In this document: piece by piece, positions 1 through 8,634 of the stretch
How the letters are laid out: each line of letters opens with the position of its first letter
Numbering within the stretch: position 1 is the first letter of the stretch
NCBI RefSeq assembly: GCF_040683095.1
Contig: NZ_JBFBCI010000048.1
Coordinates: forward strand, 1-64,000
From: Sphaerisporangium sp040683095
GTDB lineage: Bacteria; Actinomycetota; Actinomycetes; Streptosporangiales; Streptosporangiaceae
Length of the DNA stretch: 64,000 bases
Direction of reading: 5' to 3'
Made by a program: the position numbers and the translations under genes
Notes under the pieces: model-generated
The model's input: only the letters and a program-made list of their open reading frames with translations
Databases searched by the model: none
What the model was told of the DNA's origin: nothing

Positions 1-88
1 CGGTTACATTCCGAACCCGGAAGTTAAGCTTTCCAGCGCCGATGGTACTGCACCGGGGACGGTGTGGGAGAGTAGGACACCGCCGGAC
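1..88 (+). rRNA. rrf: 5S ribosomal RNA, 3' part
   Basis: The window opens inside a 5S rRNA gene. The stretch from GGTTACATTCCGAACCCGG through GGTACTGCACCGGGGACG to GTAGGACACCGCCGGAC is the usual actinobacterial 5S 3' two-thirds. The 5' part lies outside the window. A strong hairpin follows at 105-138, as expected for the end of an rRNA operon. Confidence 0.95.
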
Positions 89-104
89 AATTTTTGATTG
101 ATGT

Positions 105-138
105 AGGAGGGCCACCCGAGGCTTCGGGTGGCCCTCCT
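105..138 (+). terminator. rRNA operon terminator hairpin
   Basis: Perfect 15-bp inverted repeat: left arm AGGAGGGCCACCCGA (105-119), right arm TCGGGTGGCCCTCCT (124-138), four-base loop. It starts 16 bases after the 5S end and is preceded by a T-rich patch. There is no clear U-tract after it, which is common in high-GC actinobacteria. Confidence 0.85.
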
Positions 139-371
139 GCGTTATAGGCGCCTTTCGTATGCGGGTCTTTCGTCTCCTGTACCGAGTCGTGGGCTGCGTT
201 TTCAGGGTGTCGTCGGCCGCCTGGAGCAGCCCGGGTTTCTGTGTGGCACGAACCTTCAGCGGCGGACGGGGTTCTCGGGGACGTGGCGGGCCGCAGGGAA
301 AGGACAGGCGCGTAGAGAGAACTTTGCGCGGCGGACCGGTGGGCTTGGGTGGCTTGCTAGGCTGGTGGTGC

Positions 372-396
372 TGGCCACCCCATGGGCGGGTGGCCA
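372..396 (+). terminator. second hairpin after the rRNA operon
   Basis: Nine-bp perfect arms TGGCCACCC (372-380) and GGGTGGCCA (388-396) with a 7-base loop. It lies in the otherwise featureless 139-548 interval between the 5S gene and the next CDS. A back-up terminator is the simplest reading. I see no gene or convincing promoter in this interval. Confidence 0.45.
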
Positions 397-548
397 TCGT
401 CGCGTAAGGCGCCGAGGGCGAGCAGCGACAGAGCGCGAACGGGCCTGTGGCTCGCGGCCGGACGGACCGTCCCCTCTCCACACGGTCGGCGGCGCGATGG
501 ACGAACGCGATCATGATGCACGTGGTCTGCGAATGACTAAGGACAGAA

Positions 549-3200
549 GTGAACAGAGACAACGGACGTGAGGACTCGGGCCGTCCCGACGACGGCGGAT
601 CCCGCTCGGGCGAGCGCTCTGGCGGGTTCCGTGGCGACCGCTCCGAGCGAGGCAGGGACGGCCGCTCGTTCGAGCGTGACCGCGGTGGACCGCGCCGGGA
701 AGGACGTCCAGGGGACGGTCCGCGCTACGGTGAGCGCCGCGAGGGGCGTCCGGCCGGCTCCTACGGGTCCCGCGACCGTGACTCTCGGGGAGGTCGCCCG
801 TTCCAGCGCGAGGGGGGCGGCGATCGGCCGTTCGACCGTGAGGGCCGCGGAGGCCGGGGGTTCGGCCGAGACAGCGGTGGGGACCGTCCCGGCCGTTTCT
901 CTGATCGCGACGGCCGTCCCTCCGAGCGCGGCGAGCGCGGTGGTTACGGCGGCGAACGTCCCTATAACCGTGATGACCGTGATCGCGGCTCCGGCCGTGG
1001 TTCGTACGGCTCGCGGGAGGACCGTCCCTATCGTGAAGGAGGCCGTCCCGAGTCGCGTTACGGGGACCGGCGTGAAGGCGGCCAGGGGGACGGCTACGGG
1101 CGGCCCCAACGTGACGACCGTGGCGGGCGGCCCAACCGCTCCGATGACCGCGGTGGTTACCACCGTTCTGATGATCGCGGCGGCAGGCCCTACCAGTCCG
1201 ACCGGGGTGAGCGCGGCGGCAGGCCCTTCCAGAGAGACGACCGCAGAGGCGCCTCGGGCCCGCGCCCGTTCAGCCGTGAAGGACGCGGCGAGGGCGAGGG
1301 TCGGCGTCCGTACAACCGCGATGAACGTGGTGACCGTGACAGCCGTCCGTCGTACCGCGATGACCGCGGGGCTTCCGGTGAGCGCCGCTACGGCCGCGAC
1401 GACCGTGGTTTCGCCGGTGGCGGCCGCCCGTCGGGCAGAGACGATCGGTACGGCCGTGAGAGCCGTTCGTTCGACCGAGGGAGCCAGGGCGGTGGAGGAG
1501 ATCGCTTCTCCGGCCGTGGCGACCGGGGTCCTCGTTCGTTCGACCGCGATGATCGTCCGGGACGCGGCGGCCGCTCTTTCGAGCGCGACGATCGCCGGGG
1601 CGGGGAATCGCGTCCCCCCTTCAACCGTGAAGGCCGTGAAGGCCGGCCGGATCGTGACGACCGGGGCGGCTTCGGCGAGCGTCCCCCGTACCGGCGTGAC
1701 GATCGGCCGTACGGCCGGGACGATCGCGATGGGCGTTCGTTCGGGCGGGACGATCGGCGTGGCGCGGGACCGCGTCCGTTCAGCCGTGAGGGCCGTGAGG
1801 CTCGGGACGACCGTGGGCCGCGCGGCGGGCGGACGTTCGAGGGAGATCGCGGGCGGTCGTCAGGGTACCGGGACAGGGATGAGCGGGGCTCCGGTGAGTT
1901 CCGTGCCGGGCCCGGGCAGGCCGAGGGTGGCGGCACCCGTGCGCGGTACGGCCGTGAGCGTGGCCGGCCCTTCGATCGTGAGACCCCGCGTGCGGCGCGG
2001 GAGGAGCAGGCCCCCATTCCCGAGCTCGCGCCCGACATCACGCCTGACGAGCTGGACAAGGAGATCCGGGACGAGCTGCGCGCTCTCCCGAACGACCTCG
2101 CGGACAAGATCGCCAGTCACCTGGTGGCCGCGGAGCGCGCGTTGGGTGACGATGATCCGGAACTGGCCTACGAGCACGCGAAGGTCGCGCGCAGATTCGC
2201 GGCCCGCATCGGGGTCGTGCGTGAGGCGGTCGGCCTGGCGGCATACCGCGCCGGCCAGTACGCGGAGGCCCTCAGCGATCTACGGGCGGCGCGTCGGCTG
2301 ACCGGCTCAGACGAGTTCCTGCCCATCATGGCCGACTGCGAGCGCGGCCTCGGCCGTCCGGAGCGTGCCCTCGACCTGGTGCGTTCTCCCGAGGCTGAGC
2401 GTCTCGACCGGGCCGGGCGCATCGAGCTCGCGATCGTCGAGTCCGGGGCCCGGCGTGACCTCGGGCAGCACGACGCCGCCGTGATCACGCTGCAGCGCCT
2501 GCCGGAGCTGCGTGTCCAGGAGCCTCGCCCGTGGTCGGCGCGCCTGACGTTCGCCTACGCGGACGCGCTCGCGCAGGCGGGTCACGTGGAGGCCGCCACC
2601 GACTGGTTCGAGCGCGCGATGGCGTTCGACGAGGACGGTGAGACGGACGCCGCCGAGCGCTACGCGGAGCTGACCGGCGCGGTGATCGAGGACGTCGAGG
2701 AACTCGAGGACGACGAGTCGTTCGATGACTTCGACGACGCGGAAGGCGATGTCGACGACGAGGCCGGGGAGGACCTGGACGACGTCATCGACGCCGATGA
2801 CGACCTCGATGACGATGAGGACGACCGTGCCGGCGGGGCGATCCTGGTCGAAGACGCCGCCGATGACGACGCCGAGGACATCGACGAGAACGCGAACGCC
2901 ACCGCCGCGGCGACGCGGGAGCCTGTCGCCGAGCGCGGAGCGCCCGGGGAAGAACCCGCTGCCGCCGGAGCCTCGTCCGAGGGCGCGGCCGTCGCCGAGG
3001 ACGTCGATGACGAGGACGACGACATCGAGGGTGACATCTTGGGGCCCACCGGCGGGCGCGTGCGGCTGGAGCCGGGGATGGCTCCGGCGTTCATCGAGCC
3101 CGACTTCGGCGACGTGAACGCCGCACACTCGGGCGACGACCTCGATGACCATGACGAACCCATGGAGAAGCCGGACAAGTCCGACAAGCGCAAGGCCTAG
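549..3200 (+). CDS. Arg/Gly/Asp-rich TPR protein with acidic tail
   Basis: 883-residue protein with three parts. Residues 1 to about 480 are a low-complexity Arg/Gly/Asp polyampholyte built from variants of DRGGRPFxRDDRG. About 487-710 is helical with TPR-like pairs (for example AYRAGQYAEALSDLRAARRL). About 714-883 is strongly acidic with runs of Asp and Glu. The GTG start at 549 has AAGGAC a few bases upstream. The repeat region leaves other frames open by chance, but this frame alone carries the TPR and acidic parts. Next to an rRNA operon and rich in RGG/RDD-type repeats, it could bind RNA or form condensates; that is inference and no function is established. It ends at a shared hairpin with the convergent gene at 3349. 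Confidence 0.85.
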   Translation: MNRDNGREDSGRPDDGGSRSGERSGGFRGDRSERGRDGRSFERDRGGPRREGRPGDGPRYGERREGRPAGSYGSRDRDSRGGRPFQREGGGDRPFDREGRGGRGFGRDSGGDRPGRFSDRDGRPSERGERGGYGGERPYNRDDRDRGSGRGSYGSREDRPYREGGRPESRYGDRREGGQGDGYGRPQRDDRGGRPNRSDDRGGYHRSDDRGGRPYQSDRGERGGRPFQRDDRRGASGPRPFSREGRGEGEGRRPYNRDERGDRDSRPSYRDDRGASGERRYGRDDRGFAGGGRPSGRDDRYGRESRSFDRGSQGGGGDRFSGRGDRGPRSFDRDDRPGRGGRSFERDDRRGGESRPPFNREGREGRPDRDDRGGFGERPPYRRDDRPYGRDDRDGRSFGRDDRRGAGPRPFSREGREARDDRGPRGGRTFEGDRGRSSGYRDRDERGSGEFRAGPGQAEGGGTRARYGRERGRPFDRETPRAAREEQAPIPELAPDITPDELDKEIRDELRALPNDLADKIASHLVAAERALGDDDPELAYEHAKVARRFAARIGVVREAVGLAAYRAGQYAEALSDLRAARRLTGSDEFLPIMADCERGLGRPERALDLVRSPEAERLDRAGRIELAIVESGARRDLGQHDAAVITLQRLPELRVQEPRPWSARLTFAYADALAQAGHVEAATDWFERAMAFDEDGETDAAERYAELTGAVIEDVEELEDDESFDDFDDAEGDVDDEAGEDLDDVIDADDDLDDDEDDRAGGAILVEDAADDDAEDIDENANATAAATREPVAERGAPGEEPAAAGASSEGAAVAEDVDDEDDDIEGDILGPTGGRVRLEPGMAPAFIEPDFGDVNAAHSGDDLDDHDEPMEKPDKSDKRKA

Positions 3201-3306
3201 GCGCGCGAGGGGGAGTTGGTGGGCGCCGCCTAGCGTGAAGGCGCGCGGCGCCCGCCAGACATGGTTCCCACCCCGCATCGTTCCTATGCATGCTCATGGA
3301 AATTCG

Positions 3307-3340
3307 AGCCCGGCCTCCGCGTTTAAGCGGTGGCCGGGCT
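3307..3340. terminator. bidirectional terminator between convergent genes
   Basis: Arms AGCCCGGCC (3307-3315) and GGCCGGGCT (3332-3340), with an inner CCGC/GCGG stem around a GTTTAA loop. It sits between the stops of the TPR gene (3200) and the minus-strand hydrolase (3349), so it can serve both. Confidence 0.8.
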
Positions 3341-3348
3341 GGACGGGC

Positions 3349-4287
3349 TCAGGTGGACTCCGGCTTGGCGAGATCGAGCCAGTGCATGATGCCCGCCACA
3401 TTCGAGGGCGCGCCGCTGAGCAACTCGAAATGCTCCGCCGTCTCCTCATCGCCTGAGGTCAGGGCGGCATAGCGTTCGCGCGTCCTGTCCCAGACCATCG
3501 CGACCGCGTGATCGAGGTCCATGCCCGCCGTGTGCGCCTGCTTGGTCAGATCCACCCATATGTGCAGTTCCTCGGCCGACCGCTCCAACGTGGCGGCGAC
3601 GTCGGTCACCGGTCCGTAATGGCTGAACAGCAGCCGCTGGGGGCGCAGATCGCCGAACAGCGCGACGGAGCGGAGCGCGGTCTCGAGGTCGAAGTCGGGC
3701 GGCGGGGTGGCGGGGCGCAGGTCGCCGGTCTCGGGAAGGTAGACGCCCGCCGCGTCGCCGACGTAGAGGTCGCCGGTGGCGGAGTCGAGCAGGCCCACAT
3801 GGTGCTTGGCGTGGCCCGGGGAGTAGTGGCCCCCCAGGACGCGGCCGCCGCCGAGGTCGATGGAGCCGGTGTCGCCGAGGGTCCTGATGCGTGTGGCGTC
3901 GGTCGGGGCGAGCGAGCCGAAGAGCCTGTCCACCTGGTCGCCCCACACCATGCGGGCGCTGGCCATGAGACGTGACGGGTCCGTCAGGTGCCGCGCTCCC
4001 TTCTCGTGGACGACGATCTCGGCGGACGGGTAGTACCCGGCGATGTCGCCGACGCCTCCGGCGTGGTCCAGGTGGATGTGGGTGACCACGACCGTGGCGA
4101 GATCGTCCGGGCCCACACCGAGAGAAGTGAGGGCGTCGCGGACCACCGGCGCCGATGTGGAGGTTCCCGTCTCCACCAGGCAGGGGCGGTCGCCGAGGAT
4201 CAGGTAGCCGGCCGTGATCCCGGCGTATCCCGCCATCCGCGTGTCGATCTCGTAGACGTCACCGCCGAGCGGTGTCACGTTGTCCAC
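3349..4287 (-). CDS. MBL-fold metallo-hydrolase
   Basis: 312-residue metallo-beta-lactamase-fold protein. The zinc motif THIHLDHAGG supplies H70, H72, D74 and H75; H159 (SPGHAKHH), D178 (VGDAAG) and a late His (FSHYG) complete a two-metal site typical of glyoxalase II-like hydrolases. No signal peptide, so probably cytoplasmic. A C-terminal helical part of about 70 residues follows the core, as in MBL proteins related to thioesterases and lactonases. The substrate cannot be read from sequence. The start codon overlaps a DnaA-box-like site. It is divergent from the SSB-like gene across 360 bp. Confidence 0.85.
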   Translation of the reverse strand: MDNVTPLGGDVYEIDTRMAGYAGITAGYLILGDRPCLVETGTSTSAPVVRDALTSLGVGPDDLATVVVTHIHLDHAGGVGDIAGYYPSAEIVVHEKGARHLTDPSRLMASARMVWGDQVDRLFGSLAPTDATRIRTLGDTGSIDLGGGRVLGGHYSPGHAKHHVGLLDSATGDLYVGDAAGVYLPETGDLRPATPPPDFDLETALRSVALFGDLRPQRLLFSHYGPVTDVAATLERSAEELHIWVDLTKQAHTAGMDLDHAVAMVWDRTRERYAALTSGDEETAEHFELLSGAPSNVAGIMHWLDLAKPEST

Positions 4288-4288
4288 A
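4280..4288 (+). promoter_or_regulatory. DnaA-box-like site TTGTCCACA
   Basis: TTGTCCACA matches the form of DnaA box favoured in Streptomyces origins. It covers the start codon of the minus-strand hydrolase. A single 9-mer can occur by chance; the second perfect box 270 bp away at 4555 makes it more notable. Confidence 0.35.
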
Positions 4289-4554
4289 GATCACTCCCTT
4301 GCAGGCCGGCGGGTCGGTGCGGGTTCGCTGACGAGCGTAGGGCACATCCGGGACGCGATGTGACCCTGGTTCGCCCCGCTTGCCCGCCGCCTGGGGGAAA
4401 TAACGGGCCTTTTCGTAGCCGCCTATCCGCGTCATACCCGAGAGCGCTAATCGGTATATCCGTCATGGCAGTGCCCGGATCGGTGCGCTGCCGGTCTCGC
4501 CGCCGCTTCCTTCGACCTCGGCCGGCGCGGGGGCCGTGTCTGGCGCGCGCGAAG

Positions 4555-4563
4555 TTATCCACA
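4555..4563 (+). promoter_or_regulatory. DnaA-box-like site TTATCCACA
   Basis: TTATCCACA equals the classical strong DnaA box. It lies 85 bp upstream of the SSB-like gene start (4648), in the divergent interval 4288-4647. That interval holds no gene. It also has an AT-richer patch near 4440-4470 (TATATC at about 4457) that may carry a promoter. Confidence 0.4.
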
Positions 4564-4647
4564 GAATGACGCTCGGCCCTCATTCCGCCGTCCCCGACCC
4601 CAAGAATGGGCCCCGATCGAGCGATTCGAGTGATCGAGGGGGATCCG

Positions 4648-4992
4648 ATGGAAGAGCACGTGGTGCACCGCAACGAGGTCATGCTGGTCGGGCGCGTGTC
4701 CAGGGCGCCCGTCTGCAAGGAACTGCCCAGCGGCGACCGGGTGACGAGCTGGGGTCTCGCCGTCCGGCGTCCGCCCGGTCATCCCAGCAACAAGAAGTCC
4801 GACGGCATCGCCTGCGTGGCCTTCGGATCCGAGGTGGCGGCCGTCGTGACGCAGTTCGGCGTGGACGACGTGGTCAGCGTCGAGGGAGCCCTCCACCACC
4901 GGTTCTGGAACCAGCCCGAGGGTGGGTCGAGCACCTACGAGGTCGAGGTGCACCGAGTACGAAGGCTTTCTGATTCGATTAGCGAATCGTAG
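4648..4992 (+). CDS. single-stranded DNA-binding protein (OB fold)
   Basis: 114-residue OB-fold protein of the SSB family. The start MEEHVVHRNEVMLVGRVS gives the usual first strand, followed by VTSWGLAVRR and the IACVAFGSEVAAVV segment typical of SSB beta-strands. It lacks the long Gly-rich linker and acidic C-terminal tip of the housekeeping SSB, so it is more like the short accessory SsbB type. The ATG at 4648 is preceded by AGGGGGATCCG, a good ribosome binding site; upstream in-frame codons lack one. A perfect DnaA box lies 85 bp upstream, hinting at a link to replication. A 9-bp hairpin follows at 5178. Confidence 0.8.
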   Translation: MEEHVVHRNEVMLVGRVSRAPVCKELPSGDRVTSWGLAVRRPPGHPSNKKSDGIACVAFGSEVAAVVTQFGVDDVVSVEGALHHRFWNQPEGGSSTYEVEVHRVRRLSDSISES

Positions 4993-5177
4993 TCATGTCG
5001 TGGCATGCCGTTACCGGCACGCCGGCGCCCAGGCGACGTCGGGCACCCTCCCCGGTCGGGCTGTGCACGCCTGGCCGGTCGGCGTCCGGAGGGGCGTGCT
5101 CGACGGGCCGGCGGCTTCGGTTGCCGGCACCAGGGCGCGAAGACGATCGGTGAATACCGGGCAGCTCGTTGTGCCTT

Positions 5178-5200
5178 GATTCTGTGTAACGCACAGGATC
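5178..5200 (+). terminator. hairpin downstream of the SSB-like gene
   Basis: Arms GATTCTGTG (5178-5186) and CACAGGATC (5192-5200), one G-T pair, loop TAACG. It lies in the 330-bp interval 4993-5322 between the SSB-like stop and the convergent DUF1015 stop. No gene is visible there. Confidence 0.5.
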
Positions 5201-5301
5201 GCTAAGCCAATCAGAGACGCTCACGCTTCAGAGGCCGTCTTCCCACACGCCGCCACGGCTGCTCCGTAGAGGAAGCCCGTGGCGGCATGGGAGAGCGTGC
5301 G

Positions 5302-5321
5302 GGCCGGTCGCCGAACCGGCC
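5302..5321 (-). terminator. terminator of the DUF1015 gene
   Basis: GGCCGGT (5302-5308) and ACCGGCC (5315-5321) form a short GC stem immediately beyond the stop of the minus-strand gene at 5323. Confidence 0.5.
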
Positions 5322-5322
5322 G

Positions 5323-6594
5323 TCAGCCGGTGGCGAAGGTGCGGAGGATCAACCCGGTGCGGGGCTTGGGGCCGAACGAGGTGGACTTCCGCGGTACGCG
5401 TTCGCCCCCCGCCGCGATGGCGTACACGTCCTCCACGGACAGGGACGGCACGATCACGGCGGTGCCCGACTCGCGGCGAGCCATCCGGACGGCGAGCAGG
5501 GGGTCGTGGTGGACGATGCGCACGGTCCGCTCGTCGTCGCGCAGTCCCCAGACCTTCGGCAGGAGGAACTCCGACAAGATCGAGGTGGTGAGCGACTTCC
5601 ATCGGGCCGTCCGCGACCCCGGCATCGCGTGGTCGATCTGGACCGGGTCCGGGTCGGTGAGCAGATGGCTCGGACCGTTGCCCGCCAGGACGAAGGCCGG
5701 TCCCTGGGCCGCGGCGAGTGCGGCGAGGGCGTCCTCCACGTGGGCGTGCTCGTGCACCTGCCAGGCCCCCTTGGCGCGCGCCGCCGCCTCGGCCAGGGGA
5801 AGCCCGGGGATGACGCGGTGGATGGCCTTGAGGTGCGGGGGGTAGGCCGTCGAGTCGACCAGAAGCGCGAGGCCGTAGTCCCAGGGCCCGGGACCGCGCC
5901 CTTCGGCGTGGTACTCGCGCTGGAGCGCCAGGTATGTGGCGTACCGATGGTGGCCGTCGGCGATCAGAGCCTGGTGGTCGTGCAGCCCGGCCGCCACGGT
6001 GTCCAGTTCGGCCGGGTCGGTCAGGGCCCACAGGCGATGGACGATGTCGTCGTCGGTGCGGACGTCGACCAGAGGCGGCCGGGTGGAGGCCACGTCGTCG
6101 ATGAGCGGCGCGAGGGCGCCCTTGCCGTCGTAGAGGAGGAAGATGGGTTCGAGATTGCTCTCGGTCGTCCGCATGAGCGCGAGCCGGTCCGCGACCGTGC
6201 CGGGCATGACGTTCTCGTGCGGGAGGACGATGCCGTCCTCCGGGGCCGAGAGGGCGAGGTCGCCGATGAGGCCCCGCACCACGAGACCGGGGGCGCTCTG
6301 TTCGTACACGTAGAGGGCGGGGAGGTCGTCCGCGGCCAGGACGCCGGATTCCAGCCACGCGTGCAAGGTGTCGCGGGCCTCGCCGTAACGCCGCTGGTCG
6401 GTGCCGGGAAGGATCAGCCGCACGACATTGTTGGAGTGGACGTCAAGAAGGGGCTGCACGTCTTCCCGCGGGATGAGGTCGTACGGTGGGGAGGTGACTG
6501 CGGCCAAATCGTCGACGGCGAATCGCACGCCGCGAAATGGGCGTAGTACCAGTCCGTCCGGTGACGGCAGTTCAGGAATCGCCATACCGGGCAT
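5323..6594 (-). CDS. DUF1015 family protein
   Basis: About 423 residues. The opening LRPFRGVRF, then TSPPYDLIP near the N-terminus, EPIFLLYDG in the middle and the motif ADGHHRYATYL are hallmarks of the DUF1015 family, a widespread soluble protein whose biochemical role is not established. Full length for the family. I prefer the ATG at 6594 (MPGMAIPEL), which has GAGGG about 12 bases upstream; an ATG at 6585 and one at 6636 are also in frame. It is divergent from the TPR gene at 6701 over about 100 bp, so the two may share a control region. Confidence 0.85.
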   Translation of the reverse strand: MPGMAIPELPSPDGLVLRPFRGVRFAVDDLAAVTSPPYDLIPREDVQPLLDVHSNNVVRLILPGTDQRRYGEARDTLHAWLESGVLAADDLPALYVYEQSAPGLVVRGLIGDLALSAPEDGIVLPHENVMPGTVADRLALMRTTESNLEPIFLLYDGKGALAPLIDDVASTRPPLVDVRTDDDIVHRLWALTDPAELDTVAAGLHDHQALIADGHHRYATYLALQREYHAEGRGPGPWDYGLALLVDSTAYPPHLKAIHRVIPGLPLAEAAARAKGAWQVHEHAHVEDALAALAAAQGPAFVLAGNGPSHLLTDPDPVQIDHAMPGSRTARWKSLTTSILSEFLLPKVWGLRDDERTVRIVHHDPLLAVRMARRESGTAVIVPSLSVEDVYAIAAGGERVPRKSTSFGPKPRTGLILRTFATG

Positions 6595-6700
6595 GGTGCC
6601 ATAAGGCCCTCGGCCACTCAGAGACAGCCCCGACATCGTTGCGTTGACCGGCTCGTCGGAAAGCCGGAATCACAGGTCACCTGAAGGAGGCTTCGAGGAA

Positions 6701-7129
6701 ATGACGCAGGGACGAGGCCAGCCTGAATCCCCCGACTACGAGCCGAGTGCTCCTGCGGGTGATGTCTACGAGTGGTTTCAGCGCGGAGTAAAGCTGTTGA
6801 AGGACGGCAGCCCGGCCGCGGCGGCGGCCATCCTGGCCCGGGCGGCCGATGCCGAGCCCGATTCCCGCAGCATCAGGGAGGCGCTCGCCCGGGCGCAATT
6901 CAATTCGCGGCGCTACGAAGACGCCGCCGACAGTTTCCGCTGGATCGTCTCGGCCAACCCCACCGAGGACTACGCGTACTTCGGCCTGGGCATGGCTTTG
7001 TGGCGCACCGGCGACATGGAGGCGGCACAGGAACCCCTGGCCATCGCGGTGGCCATGCGCCCTGATTCCCGCGACTACGTGTCGGCCCTCAAACAGGTAA
7101 GGGCCACCCTCCGAGCGAGAGAGACCTGA
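6701..7129 (+). CDS. small tetratricopeptide repeat protein
   Basis: 142 residues: a disordered acidic N-terminus of about 20, then three TPR-like helix pairs (VKLLKDGSPAAAAAILARA, ALARAQFNSRRYEDAADSF, GMALWRTGDMEAAQEPLAIA). AAGGAGG at 6684-6690 places the start at ATG 6701. It lies just before the HAD phosphatase, in the position of Rv1691 in the mycobacterial tlyA-recN cluster, which also encodes a TPR protein. Likely a protein-interaction module; partner unknown. Confidence 0.8.
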   Translation: MTQGRGQPESPDYEPSAPAGDVYEWFQRGVKLLKDGSPAAAAAILARAADAEPDSRSIREALARAQFNSRRYEDAADSFRWIVSANPTEDYAYFGLGMALWRTGDMEAAQEPLAIAVAMRPDSRDYVSALKQVRATLRARET

Positions 7130-7241
7130 CACGTCTGCGGCGCGGTGCCGTAGCCGGAGGGGGGCGGTGGGGGGCGGAGGCCGGGGATCGGTTCAGTGGG
7201 GAGTGGGTCTTGGGGATTCTTGGATCGGACATAGTAGGGGC

Positions 7242-8237
7242 ATGGACTCCGTGTTGATCGACTCTTACGACACCCTGTTGCTCGATCTCGACGGGGTCGT
7301 GTATCTGGGACGACAGGCTGTGCCGGGTGCGCCGGAGGCGCTCGTCCAGGCTCGTGACGCCGGGGTGCGGTTGGCCTATGTCACCAACAACGCCTCGCGC
7401 ACTCCGGCCGCCATCGCCGAACACCTGGCTCATCTGGGCGCGCCCGCCACCCCCGACGACGTGGTGACCTCGGCGCAGGCGGCCGCGCGGCTGATCGCGG
7501 AGCGGGTGCCCCCGGGCTCGCCGGTGCTGGTGGTCGGGGGGATGGGGCTGCGCTCGGCCGTACGGGCGCGGGGGCTTCGCCCGGTGACGACGGCCGCCGA
7601 GGAGCCGGTGGCGGTCGCCCAGGGCATCTCACCCGATCTTTCCTATGGTCTGCTCTGTGAGGGCACGCTGGCCGTACGGCAGGGGGCGTGGTTCGTCGCG
7701 GCCAACGCGGACACGACCATGCCCACCAACCGGGGGGTGCTGCCGGGCAACGGGGCGATGACCCGTGTGATCGCCACCGCGACCGGCGTCGCGCCCGTGG
7801 TGGCGGGCAAGCCCGAGCCGCCCCTGCATCGGGAGTCGATGCTGCGTACCGGCGCGGAGCGCCCGTTGATCGTGGGGGACCGGCTGGACACCGACATCGA
7901 GGCCGCCACGCGCGCGGGCGTCGACAGCCTGCTCGTGCTGACGGGCGTGACCGGTCCGATGGACCTGCTGACGGCACCGCCCGAGCACCGCCCCACGCAC
8001 ATCGCGGCCGACCTGTCCGCCCTCCACCTACCGCCCGCGCCGGTCGCCCAGGAGGGGGACGCGTGGACCCGCGCGGGCTGGACGGCCGGTTGGGAGGGAG
8101 ATCGCCTGCGGCTGACAGGGGTGGGTGATCCGGTGGACGGCCTTCGTGCGGCGTGTGCCGCCGCCTGGGCCCGCGCGACCGGCGGGCCAGTGGAGGAGGA
8201 CGGTCTCAAACAGGTTGTCGAGGCCCTGGACCTCTAG
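7242..8237 (+). CDS. HAD-IIA phosphatase, glycerol-3-phosphate phosphatase type
   Basis: 331 residues. The catalytic motif DLDGVVYLG at residues 15-23 gives the nucleophile Asp15 and Asp17; TNN at 48-50 is motif II; AGKPEPP carries the motif III Lys; GDRLDTDIEAA is motif IV. The C2-type cap places it in the NagD/phosphoglycolate phosphatase group. The extra C-terminal stretch of about 60 residues (AWTRAGWTAGWEGDRLRL) and the position before the small ORF and tlyA match Rv1692, characterised as a D-glycerol-3-phosphate phosphatase used in glycerophospholipid recycling. The ATG at 7242 follows AGGGG. Substrate assignment rests on synteny and family. Confidence 0.85.
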   Translation: MDSVLIDSYDTLLLDLDGVVYLGRQAVPGAPEALVQARDAGVRLAYVTNNASRTPAAIAEHLAHLGAPATPDDVVTSAQAAARLIAERVPPGSPVLVVGGMGLRSAVRARGLRPVTTAAEEPVAVAQGISPDLSYGLLCEGTLAVRQGAWFVAANADTTMPTNRGVLPGNGAMTRVIATATGVAPVVAGKPEPPLHRESMLRTGAERPLIVGDRLDTDIEAATRAGVDSLLVLTGVTGPMDLLTAPPEHRPTHIAADLSALHLPPAPVAQEGDAWTRAGWTAGWEGDRLRLTGVGDPVDGLRAACAAAWARATGGPVEEDGLKQVVEALDL

Positions 8238-8253
8238 CCGGCCGACAAGAGGG

Positions 8254-8284
8254 CCCGGGGCGTCAACGGGGTTCAGTCCCCGGG
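8254..8284. terminator. terminator between convergent genes
   Basis: Arms CCCGGGG (8254-8260) and CCCCGGG (8278-8284) lie in the 49-bp gap between the HAD phosphatase stop (8237) and the minus-strand SCP2 gene stop (8287). Confidence 0.5.
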
Positions 8285-8286
8285 GG

Positions 8287-8634
8287 TTAGAGGAGTTTTC
8301 GGAGGCGGAGGAGGTCGCCGAGGCTGGCGTCGATCTTCACGCGTCCCCCGAACAGGGCCCGCCCCATGTCGAGCTCGCCGTTCACCAGCGAGAGCAGGTC
8401 GTCGCTGGAGATGCGGATGCGCACCTCGGCGGGCCGCCCGTCCGGCGGGGGCACGTCGGTGAACGGTTCGAGCCCGTCCTGGTGGATCCTGCCGTAGAAG
8501 GTCACGTCCAGGTCGGTGATGCGGCAGCTCAGACTCCTGTTGACGACGTGCTTGGTACGGGTCTCGTCGTCCAGCTCGCCGAACTGCTCGGTGAGCTTGT
8601 CCAGCGCCGCCCGGCACTCATCGACGGTCGCCAT
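8287..8634 (-). CDS. SCP2 sterol-binding domain protein
   Basis: 115-residue single-domain protein of the SCP2 fold, a small alpha/beta barrel-like hydrophobic pocket. The pattern ITDLDVTFYGRIHQDG, then EVRIRISSDDLLSLVNGELD and ALFGGRVKIDASLGDLLRL matches the second half of SCP2, where the helix after the last strand closes the pocket. Such proteins bind lipids or serve as domains of mycothiol-linked enzymes. Here it stands alone, probably cytoplasmic, ligand unknown. Start ATG 8634 with AAGGGG and AGGAC upstream. It interrupts the HAD-tlyA synteny on the opposite strand. Confidence 0.8.
   Translation of the reverse strand: MATVDECRAALDKLTEQFGELDDETRTKHVVNRSLSCRITDLDVTFYGRIHQDGLEPFTDVPPPDGRPAEVRIRISSDDLLSLVNGELDMGRALFGGRVKIDASLGDLLRLRKLL

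Noticed and set aside
568..2301. Second plus-strand frame in the Arg/Gly repeat region
   Set aside because: Translation is Thr/Ala/Val-rich and stops in the TPR part; repeats of short period keep several frames open.
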